From positions 1-60,493 of the forward strand of contig NZ_LGQZ01000023.1 in NCBI RefSeq assembly GCF_003116015.1: a DNA stretch of 60,493 nt. Reading direction: 5' to 3'. The translations under genes and the position numbers were made by a program. The number at the start of each line of letters is the position of its first letter. The stretch's first letter is position 1. This DNA comes from Azospirillum sp. TSO22-1 (lineage in GTDB: Bacteria > Pseudomonadota > Alphaproteobacteria > Azospirillales > Azospirillaceae). Of the stretch, positions 8,883 through 22,261 are shown one piece after another. The notes beneath the pieces were generated by a model, which was not told the origin of the DNA, searched no databases, and worked only from the letters and a program-made list of their open reading frames with translations.

Positions 8883-9824
8883 ATGAGCGACCACGACCTG
8901 CACCCCACGCGCCCCCGCGCGCTGTCCGAGGCCCCGGCGGCCGCGGCCCCGAACATGGGCATGGGCGTCCCGTCCTTCGTGCAGCATCACGGCATCGCCC
9001 GCGCGTTGGTGCAGACCTTCCAGGAAGCCATCGGCGCGCAGATCGCCCTGCGCGGCGCGCTGACCCAGGAGGAGTTCACCCGCGCCTTCGACCTGATGAT
9101 GGACAACTGGCCGCGCACGCTGCCGCTGTTCGCGCGCACCTGCCGCGGCTGCCAGGACGGCCGCACCGACCCGGCCGAGTCCGTCACGCTGGAACTGCCG
9201 CCGGGGACCGAGGAGGGGCGGCGGCGCGACTTCGTCACGCGGCTGATGTACTCCTCCGTCACCCAGAAGGTGCCGGAGATCGCCGATCCCGTGACCGGCA
9301 ACGTCTTCCCGCGCGTCATCGTGCCCGGCCTGCAGGCCAACCTCACCGCGCTGTTCTACGACAAGGAGTGGGAGGCGATGAACGCCGACGCCCGCTCGAT
9401 CTTCCAGCTCACCCGCGCCGAACGCGAGGAGGAGGTGTGGCCCCGGGTGTCCCGCCACCCCACCCTGCCGGTGCTGACGCATGCGCTGTTCGTGCGCGTC
9501 ATGCTGCGCTTCAAGCAGTTCCACTTCCAGCGCCAGAGCTTCATGCGCCGCATGACGACCGCCGTCAACGCCCGCACCTTCAGCTTCGCCGACGAGCATT
9601 TCGAGCTGATCTTCGAGGCGCTGTTCGGCCACCTGCGCGAGGAGATCCGCACCGAGCTGGGCCGCGCCCGCATGGACGTGCGCTACGGCGACGAGACCTC
9701 GGGCCACCTGCTGCGCATCTTCGACGCCTTCGACACGCTGCGCAAACAGCGCGCGGTGCCGGTGCGCACCATGGGCGGCGCCGTGAAACCGCCGGCCACC
9801 GTGGCGCTCGCCCGCCGGAGATAG
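8883..9824 (+). CDS. Conserved-looking hypothetical protein (313 aa)
   Basis: I do not recognise a family. The protein is soluble, with no signal peptide or membrane segment. It has a short Pro/Ala-rich N-terminus (to about residue 30), a helical central part rich in Arg and aromatic residues, one CRGCQDG cysteine pair near residue 85-90, and a helical C-terminal third (EEIRTELGRARMDVRYGDE). Coding looks genuine: strong GC third-position bias, long open frame and no competing frame. An inverted repeat lies just before the start, and the DUF2336 gene follows after about 120 bp in the same direction, so the two may be functionally linked. Confidence 0.75.
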   Translation: MSDHDLHPTRPRALSEAPAAAAPNMGMGVPSFVQHHGIARALVQTFQEAIGAQIALRGALTQEEFTRAFDLMMDNWPRTLPLFARTCRGCQDGRTDPAESVTLELPPGTEEGRRRDFVTRLMYSSVTQKVPEIADPVTGNVFPRVIVPGLQANLTALFYDKEWEAMNADARSIFQLTRAEREEEVWPRVSRHPTLPVLTHALFVRVMLRFKQFHFQRQSFMRRMTTAVNARTFSFADEHFELIFEALFGHLREEIRTELGRARMDVRYGDETSGHLLRIFDAFDTLRKQRAVPVRTMGGAVKPPATVALARRR

Positions 9825-9834
9825 GGAGCGGCGA

Positions 9835-9848
9835 TAAAATGTATTTTA
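9835..9848. promoter_or_regulatory. AT-rich palindrome upstream of DUF2336 gene
   Basis: TAAAAT-GT-ATTTTA is a perfect 14-bp palindrome in an otherwise very GC-rich region, about 95 bp before the GTG at 9943. The half-site GATAAAATG also occurs at 8839-8847 ahead of the previous gene. It is a candidate operator or promoter element. Confidence 0.45.
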
Positions 9849-9942
9849 GCGAAATGCCGAATTAGCCACCCGTTAACCGAGGCGGCGTTCCGATGGATCA
9901 AACTGGTTCGCTCCTCGCCGCCTCAACCCGGGATCGAAAACC

Positions 9943-11133
9943 GTGACCGGCAAACCGCACCTCCTCCGGCCGCGCCCACCGGCCACCCACGACAGCCCCG
10001 GCCCCGCACAAGGCGTGGCGCCGGAGCAGCTCGACTACCTGTTCGACGAGCCCGCCGCGCCGGAACCGACGCCGGCCCGCGCGCTGGGCGCGCTGCTGGC
10101 GCAGTCCCGCCTGTCCGGCTGGGGCGACGAGGCGGTGCGGGCGGCGCTGGCGCGCCAGCTCTGCCGCCTGCTGCCCGACCTGCCGCCGGACGGCCGCGAC
10201 ACCGTCGCCAACGTGGCGTTGCGCGCGCTGGAGCAGCTGGCCCGCGACCACGTCACCTTCGTGCGCGCGGCGCTGGCGACAGCCATCAAGGACATCGCCT
10301 GCGCCCCGCCGCCGGTGGTGCAGAAGCTGGCGCGCGACGTCGAGCGCTCGGTGGCCGAACCGATCCTGCACTGCTGCGCCACGCTCACGGATTCCGACCT
10401 GCTGACGGTGATCGCGGCGCAGCCGGCGCCCTGGGCGCTGTCGGCCATCGCCGGCCGCGCCAGCGTCAGCGCTCCGGTCTCCACCGCCATCGTCGAGGCC
10501 GGCGACGCCGAGGCGACCGGCGTGCTGCTCGACAACACCGGCGCCATCATCCCCGAACCGGCGCTGGAGCGCGCCGTCGAGGACTCGACCCGCCACCGCG
10601 CGCTGCAATCCAAGCTGGCGGCCCGGCCGGCGCTGCCGCCGCGCCTCGCGCTGCGGCTGGCCGACTTCGTCGACCGCTCGGTGGTCGCGGTGCTGCGCTC
10701 GCGCCCCGACTTCGACGAGGCCACCGTCGCCGAGATCGCCGCCGCCGTCCGCCGCCGCGTCGAGTGGATCGAGCGCGCGCCCTCAGAGACGCCGGAGCGC
10801 CGCGCGCTGCGCCTGCACCGCACCGGCGCGCTGGGCGAGACCGCCATCGGCGACGCGCTGTCGTGGAACGAGACCGGCTTCGTGCGCGCCGCGCTGGCGC
10901 TGCGCGCCGGGGCGCCGGTGCAGGCGGTCGGGCTGGTGCTGGACTCCGGCAACCCGCGCGCCGTCACCGCGCTGGTCTGGCGCGCCGGCTTCTCGATGCG
11001 CTGCGCCATGCAGGTGCAGGCGCGCGCCGCGGGCATCGCGCCGCACGCCATGCTGAACGCCCGCCAGGGCACCGACTTCCCGCTGCCTCCGGCCGAAATG
11101 GCGCGCCAGCTTGAGCTGTACGGGTTGCAGTGA
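9943..11133 (+). CDS. DUF2336 domain protein
   Basis: A 396-aa cytoplasmic protein with an all-helical, HEAT-like pattern typical of DUF2336 proteins of alphaproteobacteria: repeated segments such as LARDVERSVAEPILHC, VLLDNTGAIIPEPALE and LADFVDRSVVAVLRS. These proteins are common in Rhodospirillales and often lie near signalling or motility genes; their role is not established. It starts at GTG 9943, the only reasonable start in this frame. The C-terminus (MLNARQGTDFPLPPAEMARQ) is family-like. It may pair with the unknown gene at 8883, with palindromes ahead of both. Confidence 0.85.
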   Translation: MTGKPHLLRPRPPATHDSPGPAQGVAPEQLDYLFDEPAAPEPTPARALGALLAQSRLSGWGDEAVRAALARQLCRLLPDLPPDGRDTVANVALRALEQLARDHVTFVRAALATAIKDIACAPPPVVQKLARDVERSVAEPILHCCATLTDSDLLTVIAAQPAPWALSAIAGRASVSAPVSTAIVEAGDAEATGVLLDNTGAIIPEPALERAVEDSTRHRALQSKLAARPALPPRLALRLADFVDRSVVAVLRSRPDFDEATVAEIAAAVRRRVEWIERAPSETPERRALRLHRTGALGETAIGDALSWNETGFVRAALALRAGAPVQAVGLVLDSGNPRAVTALVWRAGFSMRCAMQVQARAAGIAPHAMLNARQGTDFPLPPAEMARQLELYGLQ

Positions 11134-11200
11134 CGCCTCCGCTGCGGCAAACAGGTGGTGTTCGTTCCCGCCACCACACCGCAATCCGGACACGGCCACC

Positions 11201-12247
11201 ATGGCAAAGACCCTCAGCGCACCTCCCCTCGCCGACTTCACCGACGTCGGTGCACTGGGGGTCGTCGGCCTCAAGCGCATCTGGTCGCGGCTTCTCTCCG
11301 GCACCGTGCCCGAGGGCGACGAGGCGGTGCGCGAGTGGCGCACCGTCCACGTGCTGTGCAGCGGCCTGCAAGTCGGTCTGGAGGAGTTTTACCGCCATCT
11401 CGGCGGCGCCCGGCCCGGCTTTGCGGAGTTCGAGGACTGGATCGTCCGGCACAACGGCGGCGCCCTCGCCCCCGGGGCGGTGGAACGCGTCAACGCCGCG
11501 CTGACCGGCCAATCGCCGCCGCCCGCCGCCCGCGCCTTGGCCGGCGACATCGACGCCATGGAGCCGGTGCTCGACGCGGACGACCTCGCCCACTGGGAGG
11601 AGCACGGCTGGGTCGTCCTGCACGACTCGATCGGCCCCGAGGCCTGCCGGGCCACCGCGCAGGCGGTGTGGGACGAGCTGGGCAAGTCGCCGGACGACCC
11701 CGCCTCCTGGGAGGAATGGACCGACCGGCAGCAATGCGTGTTCACCCAGCTGTTCCGCCATCCGGCGCTCGACGCCAACCGGCGGTCGCGGCGCATCCAC
11801 AAGGCGTTCGCCCAGCTCTGGGGAAGCGCCGACCTGTGGGTGAGCACCGACCGCGTCGGCTTCAACCCGCCGGTGACGCCCAACTGCGCCTTTCCCGGCC
11901 CTGGCATCCATTGGGACGTCAGCCTCGTCCGGCCGGTCCCCCTGGGCATCCAGGGCCTGATCTACCTGACCGACACCGCCGCGAACCAGGGGGCGTTCGC
12001 CGTGGTGCCGGGCATGCACCGCACGCTCGACGCCTGGATGGACTCGCTGCCGCCGGGCGTGTCGCCGCGCACGCACGCCGAGCGGCACCTGACGATGACG
12101 CCCATCGCGGGGCGGGCCGGCGACCTCATCCTGTGGCACCACGCGCTGGCGCACGGCCCCACGCCGAACCATGCCGACCGGCCGCGCCTCGTCCACTACC
12201 TCAGGATGTTCCCGGCCGACTTCCCCTGGACGCCGGCGTGGCTGTAG
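11201..12247 (+). CDS. Phytanoyl-CoA dioxygenase (PhyH) family protein
   Basis: A 348-aa Fe(II)/2-oxoglutarate-dependent oxygenase. The metal triad is visible as HWD (His about 236, Asp about 238, in PGIHWDVS) and a distal His in HHALAHGPTPN near 318, followed by the Arg expected to hold 2-oxoglutarate (RPRLVHYLRM). An extra N-terminal region of about 120 residues precedes the PhyH core. The ATG at 11201 is preferred to upstream starts, which would run through the DUF2336 3' end. Substrate is unknown; relatives hydroxylate many small molecules. The neighbourhood gives no clue. Confidence 0.85.
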   Translation: MAKTLSAPPLADFTDVGALGVVGLKRIWSRLLSGTVPEGDEAVREWRTVHVLCSGLQVGLEEFYRHLGGARPGFAEFEDWIVRHNGGALAPGAVERVNAALTGQSPPPAARALAGDIDAMEPVLDADDLAHWEEHGWVVLHDSIGPEACRATAQAVWDELGKSPDDPASWEEWTDRQQCVFTQLFRHPALDANRRSRRIHKAFAQLWGSADLWVSTDRVGFNPPVTPNCAFPGPGIHWDVSLVRPVPLGIQGLIYLTDTAANQGAFAVVPGMHRTLDAWMDSLPPGVSPRTHAERHLTMTPIAGRAGDLILWHHALAHGPTPNHADRPRLVHYLRMFPADFPWTPAWL

Positions 12248-12284
12248 GGCGGGCCGGACAGGCGCCCGGCCCGCTCCACGCCGC

Positions 12285-12728
12285 TCAGCGCGTCCGCGGG
12301 GTCCGCCGGCTCGGCGTGTCGTAGCCGGGCAGCGGCTGCGTCGACGTCGCCGGGTCGGTCGGGCGGACCAGCACGTCGGTGTCGTCCAGCTTCGGCGGGG
12401 TGACGATCTCCTCGGAGCTGCCGGCGTTGAAGGCGATCACCCCCACCTCGCGCACGCTGGTGCAATCGCGCCGCGCACCGGCGGCGGTGTCGTCGGCCCA
12501 CGGCGTGAAGGGCAGCCACGACAGCAGCCAGGGGCCCTTGCGCTCGCCCGGCTCCATCGCCGTGACCACGTAGTTCTGCAGCGGCCGGCACGCCGAGGCG
12601 ACGGCCGCCGCCGGCGAGCCGGGCACCGCGGCCAGCGCCGCCTCGTAGTCCGGCACGGTCTGGGCCGACACCGGGCCCGCCAGGAACGCGACGGCGATCG
12701 CCAATGTCGCAGCGGGCGCAAAGCGCAT
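12285..12728 (-). CDS. Small secreted protein of unknown function
   Basis: The precursor is 147 aa, with a clear Sec signal peptide (MRFAPAATLAIAVAFLAGPVSAQ, cleavage after about residue 22), leaving a mature periplasmic or secreted protein of about 125 aa. Two cysteines (SACRPL and RRDCTS) could form a disulfide. The C-terminus is Pro/Arg-rich. Three consecutive ATG codons (12734, 12731, 12728) follow a GGGAGG site; the last gives the best 8-base spacing and is chosen. It is convergent with the PhyH gene. No family recognised. Confidence 0.75.
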   Translation of the reverse strand: MRFAPAATLAIAVAFLAGPVSAQTVPDYEAALAAVPGSPAAAVASACRPLQNYVVTAMEPGERKGPWLLSWLPFTPWADDTAAGARRDCTSVREVGVIAFNAGSSEEIVTPPKLDDTDVLVRPTDPATSTQPLPGYDTPSRRTPRTR

Positions 12729-12887
12729 CATCATGACCTCCCAAGGAGAAAATTCAGTCCTTTGATACGTGGGCAGGCGATCCATCAGCACGGTTTCACC
12801 GGATTCCTCGGACCGTTCCGGTTCCGTGCCTCCCGTCACGCTTGCCCTTCGAGTGGATTCGCGCTAGGAACCCGCCTCGAATTCTAA

Positions 12888-13954
<1,067 letters not shown>

Positions 13955-13984
13955 GCCAGCAGGCGGAAACACGCGCTGCACCGC

Positions 13985-14063
13985 GGGACGGACGGTTGAA
14001 GAGTCCGTCCCAGGTGCTACAGTAGCGGCGGTCAATCATCCGGAGCGCATACGCCTCCGGATG
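13985..14063 (+). promoter_or_regulatory. Two 9-bp-stem hairpins in the sucC leader
   Basis: The first stem pairs 13985-13993 with 14003-14011 and the second pairs 14037-14045 with 14055-14063. Both have perfect 9-bp stems and 9-base loops, 25 bases apart. They lie between the mdh terminator and the sucC start at 14140, in the likely 5' leader or promoter region. No T-run follows either, so they are not classic terminators. Confidence 0.55.
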
Positions 14064-14139
14064 TATTGCCGAAACGCACGGCGCCTTTCCCGCGTCCGCC
14101 CATCATCGTCAGCCGACCTACAAAAAAGATGGACGCCCG

Positions 14140-15336
<1,197 letters not shown>

Positions 15337-15337
15337 G

Positions 15338-16213
15338 ATGGCTGTTCTCGTTAATTCCGACACGAAGGTCATCTGCCAGGGCTTCACCGGCGCGCAGGGC
15401 ACCTTCCACTCCGAGCAGGCGATCGCCTACGGCACCAAGATGGTCGGCGGCGTCACCCCGGGTAAGGGCGGCACCACCCACCTCGACCTGCCGGTGTTCG
15501 ACACCGTCGCCGACGCCGTCGAGAAGACCGGCGCCAACGCGTCCGTGATCTACGTCCCGCCGCCCTTCGCGGCCGACGCGATCCTGGAGGCCATCGACGC
15601 CGAGATCCCGCTGGTGGTCTGCATCACCGAGGGCATCCCGGTGCTGGACATGGTGCGGGTGAAGCGCGCCCTGGCGAACTCCAAGACCCGCCTGATCGGT
15701 CCGAACTGCCCGGGCATCATCACCCCGGACGAGTGCAAGATCGGCATCATGCCGGGCCACATCCACAAGCGCGGCAAGATCGGCATCGTGTCGCGCTCGG
15801 GCACGCTGACCTACGAAGCCGTCGCGCAGACCACGGCGGCCGGCCTCGGCCAGACCACCTGCATCGGCATCGGCGGCGATCCGGTGAACGGCACCAACTT
15901 CATCGACTCCCTGGACCTGTTCATCAAGGATCCGGAGACCGAAGGCATCATCATGATCGGCGAGATCGGTGGTGACGCCGAGGTGAAGGGCGCGCAGTTC
16001 ATCAAGGACTCGGGCACGAAGAAGCCGGTCGTCGGCTTCATCGCCGGCCGCACCGCGCCTCCGGGCCGCCGCATGGGCCACGCCGGCGCGGTCGTGTCGG
16101 GCGGCAACGACACCGCGGACTTCAAGATCGACTTCATGAAGTCGGTCGGCATCGCGGTGGCCGACAGCCCGGCGAGCCTCGGCTCGACCATGCTGAAGGT
16201 TATGAAGGGCTAA
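15338..16213 (+). CDS. sucD: Succinyl-CoA synthetase alpha subunit
   Basis: A 291-aa CoA-binding and phosphorylated subunit. It has the N-terminal CoA-binding Rossmann fold ([19 protein letters not shown]), [10 protein letters not shown], and the active-site phosphohistidine in [12 protein letters not shown] near residue 248. It begins one base after the sucC stop (TAAGATG). A 169-bp gap with a long GAAA-loop hairpin separates it from sucA. Confidence 0.97.
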   Translation: MAVLVNSDTKVICQGFTGAQGTFHSEQAIAYGTKMVGGVTPGKGGTTHLDLPVFDTVADAVEKTGANASVIYVPPPFAADAILEAIDAEIPLVVCITEGIPVLDMVRVKRALANSKTRLIGPNCPGIITPDECKIGIMPGHIHKRGKIGIVSRSGTLTYEAVAQTTAAGLGQTTCIGIGGDPVNGTNFIDSLDLFIKDPETEGIIMIGEIGGDAEVKGAQFIKDSGTKKPVVGFIAGRTAPPGRRMGHAGAVVSGGNDTADFKIDFMKSVGIAVADSPASLGSTMLKVMKG

Positions 16214-16272
16214 GGTGACGGCGGGGTATACGGACATGCCCCGACCGCACACCTCATCGGCCTGACTTGGGA

Positions 16273-16306
16273 GGCTCCTGGAACCCGGAAACGGGATCCA
16301 GGGGCC
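16273..16306 (+). promoter_or_regulatory. Long GAAA-tetraloop hairpin between sucD and sucA
   Basis: The two 15-base arms pair almost fully (16273-16287 with 16292-16306, mismatches near the middle and base), closed by CCCG-GAAA-CGGG. Only TTT follows, so it is at most a weak terminator; it could be a partial terminator, an RNA processing or stability element between the synthetase and dehydrogenase parts of the operon. Confidence 0.55.
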
Positions 16307-16382
16307 TTTCGGCCGCCGGTGGGGGCCTCTTTGAAAAAGAACAAACTCTAGGGAACCGGGCGCTCAGCCCGAGGCGAAAACC

Positions 16383-19295
<2,913 letters not shown>

Positions 19296-19332
19296 CCCCC
19301 AGGACATAAAAAAAGAGGACGCAAGAGGAACC

Positions 19333-20586
19333 ATGGCTACCGAAATCAAGGTCCCCACCCTGGGCGAGTCGGTCTCCGAGGCCACCGTCGCCCGCTGGCT
19401 GAAGCCGGTCGGCGCGTCGTTCAACGCCGACGAGCCGCTGGTCGAGCTCGAGACGGACAAGGTGACGCTGGAGGTCAACGCGCCGGTCGCCGGCACGCTG
19501 GCCGAGATCGTCGCTCCGGAAGGCGCCAACGTCGGCGTCGCCGCGCTGCTCGGCATCATCACCGAGGGCGCGGTCGCCACCGCCGCCGCGGCCGCCCCGG
19601 CCCCGGCGAAGGCTGCGGCCCCGGCCGCCGCGCCGGCTCCGGCTCCCGCCGCCAAGGCCGGCGTCGAGCCGCTGCCGGCCGCCCGCAAGATGATCGAGGA
19701 GAAGGGCCTCGACGCTTCGCAGATCGCCGGCACCGGCAAGGACGGGCGCGTCACCAAGGGCGACGTCATCGACACGCTGGAGAAGCCCCAGGCTCCTAAG
19801 GCTGCGGCTCCCGCCGCGGCTCCGGCCGCCGCCCCGGCGCCGAAGGTCGTCTGGGCGCCGGGCACCCAGGGCGAGCGTCCGCGCGCCGCGCAGGAGGAGC
19901 GGGTCCGCATGACCCGTCTGCGCCAGCGCATCGCCGAACGCCTGAAGGAGGCGCAGAACACCGCCGCCATGCTGACCACCTTCAACGAGGTGGACATGTC
20001 GGCGGCGATGGCGCTGCGCAACGAGTACAAGGACTACTTCGAGAAGCGCCACAAGGTGCGCCTCGGCTTCATGTCCTTCTTCGTGCGCGCCGCGATCCAG
20101 GCGCTGAAGGAGATCCCGGCGGTGAACGCCGAGATCGACGGCACCGACCTCGTCTACAAGAACTACTACGACATCGGCGTCGCCGTCGGCACGCCGCAGG
20201 GTCTGGTGGTTCCCATCGTGCGCGACGCCGACAAGATGAGCTTCGCCCAGATCGAGGGGAAGATCGGCGAGCTGGGCAAGAAGGGCCGCGACGGCAAGCT
20301 GTCGATGGACGAGCTGACCGGCGGCACCTTCACCATCTCGAACGGCGGCGTGTACGGCTCGCTGATGTCGACGCCGATCATCAACCCGCCGCAGTCGGCC
20401 ATCCTCGGCATGCACAAGACCATGGACCGCGCGGTCGTGATCAACGGCAAGGTCGAGGTGCGCCCTATGATGTACCTGGCGCTCTCCTACGACCACCGCA
20501 TCATCGACGGCAAGGAAGCGGTGACCTTCCTGGTGCGCATCAAGGAGTGCATCGAGGATCCGCGCCGCCTGCTGCTGGACGTCTGA
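19333..20586 (+). CDS. sucB: Dihydrolipoyl succinyltransferase (E2)
   Basis: A 417-aa core of the 2-oxoglutarate dehydrogenase complex. It contains one lipoyl domain with Lys43 in [11 protein letters not shown], an Ala/Pro-rich linker (about 80-112), a peripheral-subunit-binding domain ([18 protein letters not shown]...GRVTKGDVI, about 114-150), a second Ala/Pro linker, and the catalytic acyltransferase domain ending in [15 protein letters not shown] with the active-site His near 388. A terminator follows directly. The E3 gene lpd, often next in related genomes, is absent here. Confidence 0.97.
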   Translation: MATEIKVPTLGESVSEATVARWLKPVGASFNADEPLVELETDKVTLEVNAPVAGTLAEIVAPEGANVGVAALLGIITEGAVATAAAAAPAPAKAAAPAAAPAPAPAAKAGVEPLPAARKMIEEKGLDASQIAGTGKDGRVTKGDVIDTLEKPQAPKAAAPAAAPAAAPAPKVVWAPGTQGERPRAAQEERVRMTRLRQRIAERLKEAQNTAAMLTTFNEVDMSAAMALRNEYKDYFEKRHKVRLGFMSFFVRAAIQALKEIPAVNAEIDGTDLVYKNYYDIGVAVGTPQGLVVPIVRDADKMSFAQIEGKIGELGKKGRDGKLSMDELTGGTFTISNGGVYGSLMSTPIINPPQSAILGMHKTMDRAVVINGKVEVRPMMYLALSYDHRIIDGKEAVTFLVRIKECIEDPRRLLLDV

Positions 20587-20609
20587 TCCCAGGCTCCGGC
20601 CAAACTACG

Positions 20610-20634
20610 AAGGGCGCCCGCGAGGGCGCCCTTT
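20610..20634 (+). terminator. Rho-independent terminator after sucB
   Basis: AAGGGCGCCC and GGGCGCCCTT pair around CGCGA, followed by TTTT in a short T-rich tail. It ends the suc transcript about 25 bp past the sucB stop. Confidence 0.85.
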
Positions 20635-20738
20635 TCGTTTGCGCGCCTGGGGCGGATCGCCGCAGTTGATCCGCCGCAATCTCCCGGCAACATCAACGCG
20701 GTAAGCTGGTCCGACCAAGAGGACACGGGAGATCCCGA

Positions 20739-21275
20739 ATGACCGACACCTCCATCGTCACGTCCGCCCTGCGCTTCGCGGCGGAGACCTACGAGGGCAG
20801 CTTCCGTCCGGACGCCAGCCCGTTCGTGACGCACCTCAGCGAGACGGCCGATCTGGTCGCCAAGGCCGGCGGTTCGCTGGACGAGGTCGCCGCCGCGTGG
20901 CTGCACGACATGGTCGAGGACGGGCACGTCAGCCTCGACGCCATCCGCGAGCGCTTCGGCGACGCGGTCGCCGCGCTGGTGGCCGGCGTCACCGACCCCG
21001 ACGACATCCTGGGCGCCGCCACCATCCAGGAGCGCAAGGCGGCGCAGGCCAGGCGCCTCGCCGGCGCCCCGGCCGGCGCCAAGCGCATCAAGATGGCCGA
21101 GCAGATCTCCATCCTGCGCGCCCTCACCAAGGAGCGTCCGCGCTCCTGGTCGCTGGAGCGCAGCATCGGCTACGTCGAGGGCACCCGGCACGTCGCCGAC
21201 ACCTGCCGCGAGGTCAGCCCCTTCCTCAACGAGCAGTTCGCGGCGGCGCACGCCGCGGCGGAGAAGGCGCTGTAA
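20739..21275 (+). CDS. Small HD-domain protein, alarmone-hydrolase-like
   Basis: A 178-aa protein resembling the hydrolase domain of RelA/SpoT enzymes (small alarmone hydrolase or Mesh1 type). The HD ligands are present: His32 (VTHLSETA), His56-Asp57 with Glu60-Asp61 (WLHDMVEDG), and GDAVAALVAGVTDPDD follows as in SpoT. The late motif that normally reads KLADRxxN is here KMAEQISI, so the usual Asp is Glu and the Asn is missing. It may hydrolyse (p)ppGpp or another nucleotide; activity is uncertain. It is monocistronic, after the sucB terminator, convergent with the LysR gene. Confidence 0.8.
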   Translation: MTDTSIVTSALRFAAETYEGSFRPDASPFVTHLSETADLVAKAGGSLDEVAAAWLHDMVEDGHVSLDAIRERFGDAVAALVAGVTDPDDILGAATIQERKAAQARRLAGAPAGAKRIKMAEQISILRALTKERPRSWSLERSIGYVEGTRHVADTCREVSPFLNEQFAAAHAAAEKAL

Positions 21276-21287
21276 TCACCCGCGCGC

Positions 21288-22169
21288 TCACGCCCGCAGT
21301 TCCTCCACCAGCCGGCGGGCGTGCAGCGGCAGGTCGTCGAAGCGGCGGGCGCACAGCGTCAGCCGCCGCGGCGCCCAGGGATCGGTCAGGCGCACGACGC
21401 GGATGGCCATGGTGCGGCGATGCCGCCGTGCCGCGGCCTCCGGGCCGATGCCGATGCCCACGCCGCGCTCCACCAGCCGGCACAGCGCGTCGAAACCGCC
21501 CACCCGGACGCGGAAGGCCAGGAAGCGCCCGGCCCGCGCGGCATGCTGATTCAGGTGTTCCTGCAGCGCGCTGCCGGGGTTGAGCCCGACGAACGGCTCG
21601 CCCATCACCTCGCGGAAGGTCACCGTGCGCCGCGACGCCAGCGGGTGCTCGCGCGACGTCACCACCACCAGCTGGTCCTCGCGGAACGGCAGCGTCTCCA
21701 GATCCCCCAGCGCCACCGTGTCGGCGACGATGCCGAGATCCGCGAGGCCACCCGCCACCGCCTCGACGATGGCGTGGCTCGGCCGCTCCTCCAGGTCCAC
21801 GTCGACGTTCGGGTGGGCGGTCAGGAAGCGCGCCAGCGGGTCGGGCAGGAATTCCGCCGCCGCGGCGGTGTTGGACAGCAGCCGCACGCGCCCCTTCAGC
21901 CCCTTGGCGTAATCGCCCAACTCGCCGCGCATGCGTTCGATCTGGTGCAGCACCAGCGTCGCGTGGTGGACCAGCGCCCGTCCCGCCGGCGTCGGCTCGA
22001 CGCCGCGGCGCCCCCGCTCCAGCAACGCCACGCCCAGCGCCTCCTCCATCCCGCGCACCCGGGCACTGGCCGAGGCGAGCGCCAGATGCGCCCGTCCGGC
22101 ACCCGCGGTGATGCTGCCGCACTCGGCGATGTGCAGGAACAGGCGCAGATCGGCAAGGTCGAAGCGCAC
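21288..22169 (-). CDS. LysR-family transcriptional regulator
   Basis: A 293-aa LysR regulator: winged helix-turn-helix at about residues 3-60 (DLADLRLFLHIAECGSITAGA, then VRGMEEALGVALLERG), followed by a periplasmic-binding-like effector domain. The start is the GTG at 22169, supported by a GAGGAGGC site at 22176-22183 six bases away and by the standard LysR N-terminus; an upstream ATG would add an untypical 19 residues. It is divergent from the TauE-type exporter gene (93 bp between starts), its most likely target. Confidence 0.92.
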   Translation of the reverse strand: MRFDLADLRLFLHIAECGSITAGAGRAHLALASASARVRGMEEALGVALLERGRRGVEPTPAGRALVHHATLVLHQIERMRGELGDYAKGLKGRVRLLSNTAAAAEFLPDPLARFLTAHPNVDVDLEERPSHAIVEAVAGGLADLGIVADTVALGDLETLPFREDQLVVVTSREHPLASRRTVTFREVMGEPFVGLNPGSALQEHLNQHAARAGRFLAFRVRVGGFDALCRLVERGVGIGIGPEAAARRHRRTMAIRVVRLTDPWAPRRLTLCARRFDDLPLHARRLVEELRA

Positions 22170-22261
22170 GCGGGGGCCTCCTCTAGGCTTCGGTTTCTCC
22201 GAAGGCTGGCTGCGGATGTCCCACATTGTGCCGCGGCCGGTCGCGGATCAAGCTCCGCGGC

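Noticed and set aside
11111..11200. Longer N-terminus for the PhyH gene
   Set aside because: The 30 extra residues are Cys/Ser/Pro-rich and overlap the DUF2336 gene's end; the ATG at 11201 is the better start.
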